A stretch of 42,169 nt of DNA from NCBI GenBank assembly GCA_022579005.1, contig MU401736.1, forward strand, positions 1 through 42,169, given 5' to 3'. Both the position numbers and the translations under genes were made by a program. The stretch is from Poronia punctata. Its lineage: Eukaryota; Ascomycota; Sordariomycetes; Xylariales; Xylariaceae. Positions 35,083 through 42,169 of the stretch are shown here, piece after piece; position 1 is the stretch's first letter; each line of letters opens with the position of its first letter. The notes under the pieces were generated by a model that did no database searches, was not told the origin of the DNA, and saw only the letters and a program-made list of their open reading frames with translations.

Positions 35083-36641
35083 GTCGATATGGGGACGTCA
35101 ATTTCCTTGTGCTTGGGAGTGTCCCCTAACTTGGTCGAGAATGTCTTGATCTTGCTGGGGCTGGTTGGCGCCGAAACTTGTTGGGAGCGCTGAAATTTGC
35201 GTGTTCCAGCTCTAGTACTGGTATATGGAAAAGTGAACTCCCACGGTTACCACTTACTCATCATAGAGGTGATCTTGCGTAAATATGGCCTTCGTCCCTT
35301 CTTATATTAACTCGAATTTAGTACCTAACCAGGTGGATGGTGGGCCGCTGACCTAGCACGTCCATTAAGCAACGACCTCATACCGTCATAGACTGACGTC
35401 AAACATCGATGACCCTGCTTAATGAATTGGAGTTTCCCCATGGATGCCTGCCTGCCAGGCTGCCAGAAACGTATGTTCATATTGTACTTGGGTAGGTACT
35501 ACCTGTGGGTTCAATAACCCGCCACCTATTGCGTTGTGTAGGCGCAAAGGAGTACGCATATGCTCAAAGGATGTCAGTATAGGCACCAATCCATCTGTGT
35601 AGGCAAGTATGTTTGTATGTTGAAATGGTTCTTCAAGTATCATAATGTAGCTTCTGGGCCCAGGGGGATATTCTAATCAAACATTCAGATTCCTATTGAC
35701 AGATTACGCAGTTGGTCACGTAGTAATTACCGCCAATGAGGTCCTGATCTGGAAGCTGCGGCCACAAACACACCAGGTTGAGATTAATAGGTATTTAATG
35801 GGCATAGAATGGCAAGAGTGATTGTTTGTACGGAGGTAGTACTTGCTGGAAGTGTTCTTGCAGTAGGTGACTCACTAACTCCTAGCATCTCATTGATCCC
35901 TTGCGACCCGGACCCAATGCCTATTGTCACAGATACTGATGCAGATATTCCGCAGGCCTTTGAAAATAATAGAGTCCTTGAAAGTACCAGACTATCTACA
36001 TGTAGTCAAGATTATCTTTGCAAATTGTTTCATTTGGTAGCTAACCTTAGTATTTGCAGTACAGAGGAGACGATGTTGAAATGTACTTTCTGATTGGATA
36101 GAATTCCTTTCCCAAAAGGGTAACTGGCTACGCTGCACTAGTACATAACAGGTCATGCGTATTTCCCTTTTGGACGACAAGGGCTCGATTTGGTAACTAC
36201 GAGTACTTCAAACCTGTGAGTTCCAAGTCATGTGCAGGCGAGGATACACCCCTCTCAATTCAAAGGATAGTAGAAGGCACCTTCAGATCCCTCCTTGATT
36301 CCTACTGTCGTGGTGTGTTCCTCAAATGCTTTTGTGTCTTGACCCTGTTCCCGGACTGATGGACTACGTAAGGTACCTAGGTTAGTCTGTAGACTGTGAC
36401 CTCCACGTAGGCTCTATCGCTTCTGTGAATCAAAGGAATGCGACTCATCACCCAGTTTGGCAGTAGCACAGTGCATCGAGCCATTACCATTATGGCACAA
36501 TACCACGCTCCCGGCTGAGAATATCCATGATGGTGCCGAAATATCACAGCGTCCCGCACCAAGTCCACTTGCCTATGTACAGTATATGTATACGGGGTTG
36601 GTGACACTATAAGTGTGCTTCTGGTCCTACGGTGCCAACGT
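35083..36641. other. Intergenic region, no convincing gene
   Basis: Normal base composition, no open frame above about 95 codons with recognisable content, and no RNA gene recognised. The left end should contain the former promoter of the broken protease-like gene. The rest may be decayed gene or repeat sequence; nothing could be assigned. Confidence 0.5.
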
Positions 36642-36672
36642 GGTTTAACGTACTAATTAAAGTACGTAAACC
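36642..36672. repeat. Inverted repeat at the edge of the right AT-rich block
   Basis: GGTTTAACGTACT, a 6 bp AATTAA spacer, then AGTACGTAAACC. The arms pair over 12 bp with one extra A. It sits exactly where normal composition gives way to RIP-mutated sequence. Confidence 0.7.
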
Positions 36673-39600
36673 TATATTAACTAGTGTAAAAGACCTTGTT
36701 AATATATTATATACAAAGTAAAATAAAAAAAAAGTATTTAAAGGTTTAAAATATATAAAATATAAGTAAATATTATACTTAGTACTTACTTTTAATTGTT
36801 TTATATTATTTTTTATATATTAGTACTTTTATTTTATATAGTTTATTTATTTTTATAATTAGTAAATTTATATTACCTTTTTTGCTAGCATAATTGTTTT
36901 TAATTACGCTTTTATACTTTTTATTACTATTATAAACTTTGCTATTATTTTAACTATTTTAGTTAATTTTAGCTAGCGTTAATAGTTTTTTTTTATTTTA
37001 CTATAGCATTATTTTACTTATATATTATAAGCTTTTTATAAAGTAGCTATTTTTTAAGTATATTAAAAATAAGTTAGTGCTATTATACTTGTTTATTAAT
37101 ATTATATTTTTTAAGTTTTAAAGTTAATATATATTGCTTAAATAATAATTAATAATTACTTAAAAGCTATTATAAAAAAGTTTAGCTTTATATGCTTATT
37201 ACTATACTTATAGTACTTAATTTTTAGTACTATAAGTATAAATTAAACTTTTTTTTTTTATAAAAAAGCTTAAATTTAGTTTTAAAACGCTATTGCGCTA
37301 TTATACTACTAGCGTACTATTAATATTTTATAATAAAGCGCTAGCTTTTTTTACGCTTTTTTTTTTTTTTTTTAATTAGTTTATAAGTATATTTAATATA
37401 TTTTATAGTATTTATATTTTAAAGCAGCTTTATATTAAATAAAAAAAAATAATTACTATAGCTACTAAGTTTAAGTACTTAATTATATATTTATATTATA
37501 AAAGTAAATAAAGTAAGTAAGTTATAATATTAGTTTATTATAGCTTTATAAAGTATAATTTTTTTAAAGTTTTTGTTAACTTTTTTAACTTTGCTATTGC
37601 TTTATAAATATAATAGCGTTATAAGCTTAAAAATAAACTTATTAAATTTATGCTATTTTACTAATTTTATACTTATAAAGCTAGCGCTATTATTATAAAT
37701 TTATTTTTTTAAAAATTTAAAAGTATAGCTTATTTTTATTACTAAAAGCTTAGTATTAATAAATCTTATACTTAATATAATTTTTGCTTTTATTTATAAT
37801 ATAATATATTTAATATAAATAAGTATATTTTAGTTACTTATATATATATAGTTTATTGCTTACTTTATAAGTAGTGCTAGTAAAATAATTAGCTATAAAT
37901 TAAGTAGTTAAGTTATTAGCAGCTTTATAAGCTAGTATAAAGCATATTTTATTATAATTTACTATATAATAAAAATTATTTTAAAATATTAAAAAGCTTT
38001 GCTTATTTTATAAATTAAAATGCTAATATTTAAGTAGCTAAAATATTTATATAATTTATAACTTTTTTATATTAAATTTTTAAATTTAAGTACTTTAAAT
38101 AGCAATACTGCTTAGCTTATAATGCTTATAATATATAAAAGCTTGCTAAAAATATATTAAAAGTGCTTTATTTTATAAAAGCGTTTTTTATATATTATAA
38201 AGTGCTTATAGCTTTATTTAAAGTTAATATTTTTAAGCAAATTTAAGCTATGCTAAATATGCTTAAAAATAGCTTATAAATTAAGTTTATTAAGTTATTA
38301 TAATAATGTTACTTTTAATATTACTTTATTATTAACTATAGCTTTTTTAAGCTTTAATAATTAGTTAGCTAATATATTTGCTTTGCTTAGCTTATATATT
38401 ATTTAAACTTTATAATATTTTATAGTATTAAAAAATTAAATTATTTATATAAGTTGCTTTGCTTTTATTTAAATAAGCGTTAATAATTAGTAGTTTATTT
38501 AAATTATTATATTACTACTTTTAACTTAATAATATTAGTATTATAAGCTAAGCATAATAGTAAAAAGTTTATATTTTTATATAAAGTATTAAAATTGCGT
38601 TTTTATAAGCTTTTTAAAATAGTAAGCTATAAAGTATAGTAATAATTTTATATTATATAAATAAAGCTATATTAAGTAAGCTTTAATATATAAACTACTT
38701 AAATTAAAATTAATAATAAACAAAAGTTGTTAATTAAAATTTTAAACTATAAGTATTATAATAATAGCTATATAAATTTTATACTATACTTTTTATGCTT
38801 TTAATAATAATATTACTAGCATATTTTTTAAGTTGCTTAAAAAAGCAATTAAAAATGCTAAATAATATATAAAGCAGTATATAAAGTACTTAAAGTATTT
38901 TATAGCGTTTATAAATATTTAAATTTTAATTATAGTTTATAATATTAAATATTTAAGCACTATAAATACTTTAGCTAAATTAGCTTTAATTTTATTAGCA
39001 AATATATAAAAGCTTAAAAAAACGCTTTTATAAATAAATATAAAGTACTTTTATATATTAATTATTATTTTATATTTTATAAAGTAAGCAAACACTTTAT
39101 AGCAGCGTTTATAAAGTTATTTAATTAAATTTTTTTAAATATAAATATTATTTAAAAAGCTAGCAAATTACTTATAATATTTTTTAAGTATTTTTTAAAT
39201 TAGCGCTTAAAATATTATAAGTATATTATATAGCTTAAATAATATAATAAGCTACTTATAAATACTAAAAAGTATTATAAATATAGTTTTTTTATAATTT
39301 TTTTATAAACTTTAATATGCTAAAAGCTATTTTTTAAGTTAATAAAAATATATTATTAGTAGCTAGTAGCATGCTAAACTTTATTTTATACGTTTAAAAG
39401 CAAGTATATATGCTTTTTAGTTTATTTATTAACTTTTTAAAAATTATAATATATATACTATATAATTTTTTTATTATATTTAAAAAAGTTTTTATTTAGT
39501 ATAATAGCTTTTAAAGCTTTTTTTAAAATTAAAAGCGCTAGTAATTCTTATAAACTTTTATTTTTTTAAATATAAATACTAAAATAAGCTTTAATAAAGT

Positions 39601-42169
39601 TATAAAGTATATATTTTTATAAAAAGCTATACTTTTATAATAATAGCTTAATAAGTATATTATTATTAATATTAATATAATATTTAATTTTAGCTATAAT
39701 ATTTATATATTATTTTTTAAAATTAAATAAGCTTAAAAAATTTTTTATATACTAGTTTAGTAATGCTTAGATTTTAAAGTTTTAAAGCGTTGCTTTATAC
39801 TACTTAACTTTTATTATTAGCTTTATAATACTTAGTATATAAGTTATACTTGTTTAAATTAGCTTTAAAATGTTTAAGTAAGCTAATTTTAAGCTTATAG
39901 CTATAATATTATATATTAATATTATTATAAGCTTACTTTTAAAGTTTATAAATATAATAATTTTAAGTTAGCTATATATTATAAATATATTACTTTATTT
40001 ATAAAACTTTTACTTACTAATAGTTAATTTACTAAAAAACATACTATTTAGTACTACGCTGCTAATTATTAATTATTTGCTTAATTTATAATTATTTATA
40101 TTAATTTATTTTATTTTAATTTTATAGTTTTTTGCTACTTACAAGCTTTAACTTTTTACTTTATATATTTAGTTTTTATATTAGAAGTTATAAAGCTTTA
40201 GCTATACTATAAAGCTTTTAAAAACGTAATAATAAGTATATTTATAGTTAAAAAACATTATAAAAGCGCTTTTATTACTAAGTATAGCTTTAAAAATATT
40301 ATAATAGTTAAAGTAATTATTATATAACTTTTTTTATTTTAGTTATAGTTTATTTACGCTTTTATTTTATTAAACTAATAAAATAAGGCCGTTTTATTAG
40401 TTATTTATTATTATAATAGCTTATTTAAAAATATTATGCTTTTTATTACTATTAAGCTATTATTTTAGCATAATACTACTTTTACTTTTTTTATTATTTA
40501 GCTTATTAGCTTAATAGCTATTAAAATAAGTTTTTTTACGTAGCTTTTAGCTACTTATAAGCTTGCAAGCTTGCTTATATATTATACTTTTAATAATTAC
40601 TACTTAGCTTTTTTTTGCAAGCTTAGTATTTTAGCAGCTTTATATAAATATTTTATTACGTTTTTTTTTAAACTTATAGTTAGCTATTATATAGCTTTTT
40701 TTACTATAATTATAATATATTAGTTGTTTACTTTTAGCTATAAAACCTTTTTTTATATTATTAGTTTTTTTTATAAATATAACTTATATTATAGTTATTA
40801 TATTAAAAGTTAAAAATAGTTAATTAAAGTTTTTTTATTAAGTTATTATTATTATTAATATAGCTTAAATAAATATTTATTATATTTATTATATTTAGTA
40901 TAAGTAAAGGTTTTTTAGTTATATTAAGCTTATATATAGTTAATTTAGCGTTTATATAAGCTATAAGCTTTGCTTAACGTATTGTTTTTTTAATTATTTA
41001 GCTATTATTAAGTATGCTTATTATTAAGCAAAGATATACCTAAATAAAAAGTAACTTATTAAAATCCCTTCTAATACCCTTAACCTTATTAACTACATTA
41101 AAACTATTAAAACGCAAATATCTTATAAACATAAATATTTAGTTTTTTATATATTTATTATAAATTGCGTTAAACTTACTTTATTAAAAAAGTATACGTG
41201 CAGTATACGTATATAGTATATAACTAGTATATAAAAAGTGCGCGTTTTTTATATATTAAATACGTAAAGTGTATATATTTTTTTTATATTGCTAATAAGT
41301 TTTAATTAATTATAAACCTTTATAGCTATATAAAACTTACTAAAAAAAGTCCTTATAACTTTTTTTTCTTTTTAACTAATTAGGTTAATATAGTACTATA
41401 AATAGTAATATATTATAATTATATTAACCTTTAGCTAGACTAATACTAATTAGTAGTTAAATTAGCAACTATAAAAAAGTAAGGTTTAAAAATAAAAACT
41501 ATTGTTATACTTACTTTTTATTTAATTTAAGGTTGCTTTAGCTTTATATTGCTTTTAAAACTTACTATATTTAAGTAAATAATAAATAAAAAATTTAACT
41601 TAAATTATTATATAACTACTTAAAAAAATAAAGTAAGCAAAAAAAGCATATGTTAAATTATAGTAAATGTTTTATAAGTTATATACTAATAAAATAAAAA
41701 ATAGTAAGCATATTTACTACTTTTAACTTATAGCTAATTTAAAAACTAATTAATATTAATTTATAATAGTATTATTATTGCATAACTTTAGTTTATTTTT
41801 AAAAGAAAATTTAAAAAATTAACTATATTAAAAATTATAGCATGTATAGCAATTAGTACTAATTTACTTTAAAAACGCTTTTAATAATAATTTAAATTAA
41901 GTTAAAAATTTTTAAAAAATAAGTATAGCTATTTATTTATTAAAAAAGCATATTATTTTTAAAAAATAAAGCGTAAAAAAACTTAACTTTAAAATACTAG
42001 CAAAAAATAAGCTAAATATGTATGTTTTATATAAAATAACTAAGTATATATATATATAGCTTAATAGCAAAAATTTTTTATAAGCTATTTAAAAAGATTT
42101 TAAAAAATAAACACGCTAGCATTTTAATAATATAGTATATATAGTATAATGTTTATTATTACTAGTACT
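36673..42169. repeat. RIP-degraded AT-rich repeat block, right edge open
   Basis: About 5.5 kb of sequence with the same signature as the other blocks: A/T saturation, C surviving almost only in CpT, and stops in every frame. No LTR or terminal inverted repeat pair could be found within the window, and no reverse transcriptase or transposase remnant was recognised, so the class is unknown. Mutation is lighter around 41036-41130 and 41340-41440, where CCC and CCTT runs persist and a 10 bp-arm inverted repeat (AGGTTAATAT at 41382-41391, ATATTAACCT at 41421-41430) occurs. That may mark a boundary between two elements. Confidence 0.8.

Noticed and set aside
34975..35193. 72-codon plus-strand ORF
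   Set aside because: It is antisense to the N-terminal segment of the protease-like pseudogene, which has recognisable family strings.
1..42169. tRNA, rRNA and CRISPR-like arrays
   Set aside because: No box A/B tRNA promoter with a foldable cloverleaf, no rRNA core sequence and no spaced identical repeats were recognised; the tandem repeats seen are contiguous.

Overview
The window comes from the genome of a filamentous ascomycete (Pezizomycotina). Genes have short introns (50-166 bp) with fungal GTRNGY donors, CTRAY-like branch points and YAG acceptors. Gene-bearing DNA of normal composition alternates with very AT-rich blocks in which almost every surviving C sits in CpT and almost every G in ApG. 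That is the footprint of saturated repeat-induced point mutation (RIP) on transposons.

Layout: 1-2835, RIP-degraded repeat that runs off the left edge. 3522-6240 (-), one four-exon gene (851 aa predicted) for an uncharacterised fungal protein with a Cys/His motif and a PWWP/Tudor-like segment. 6241-9511, about 3.3 kb with no convincing gene. 9512-17160 (-), the complete five-exon TOR kinase gene (2438 aa predicted). 17712-21508, a RIP-mutated DNA transposon with about 28 bp terminal inverted repeats, lying in the intergenic region between the divergent TOR and Rtf2 genes. 21949-22836 (+), Rtf2. 23080-24991 (-), glucosidase II beta subunit (three exons, KDEL end), convergent with Rtf2. 24992-26755, no convincing gene. 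26756-27440 and 34778-35082 (-), two halves of one fungal serine-protease-like gene, split by a complete 7,337 bp Ty3/Gypsy-type LTR retrotransposon (27441-34777) with TG...CA ends and a perfect 5 bp target duplication AATCC. 35083-36641, no convincing gene. 36673-42169, a further RIP-degraded repeat that runs off the right edge.

The intact genes are conserved housekeeping functions (nutrient signalling, replication-fork/termination factor, ER glycoprotein quality control) and do not form a pathway or cluster. The main interest lies in how they sit among RIP-inactivated elements: the protease-like gene was destroyed by an insertion whose edges can be placed to the base, and the TOR/Rtf2 intergenic region carries a large insertion. 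I found no tRNA, rRNA or CRISPR array. All gene models were built by hand from splice signals and reading frames; no database search was run.
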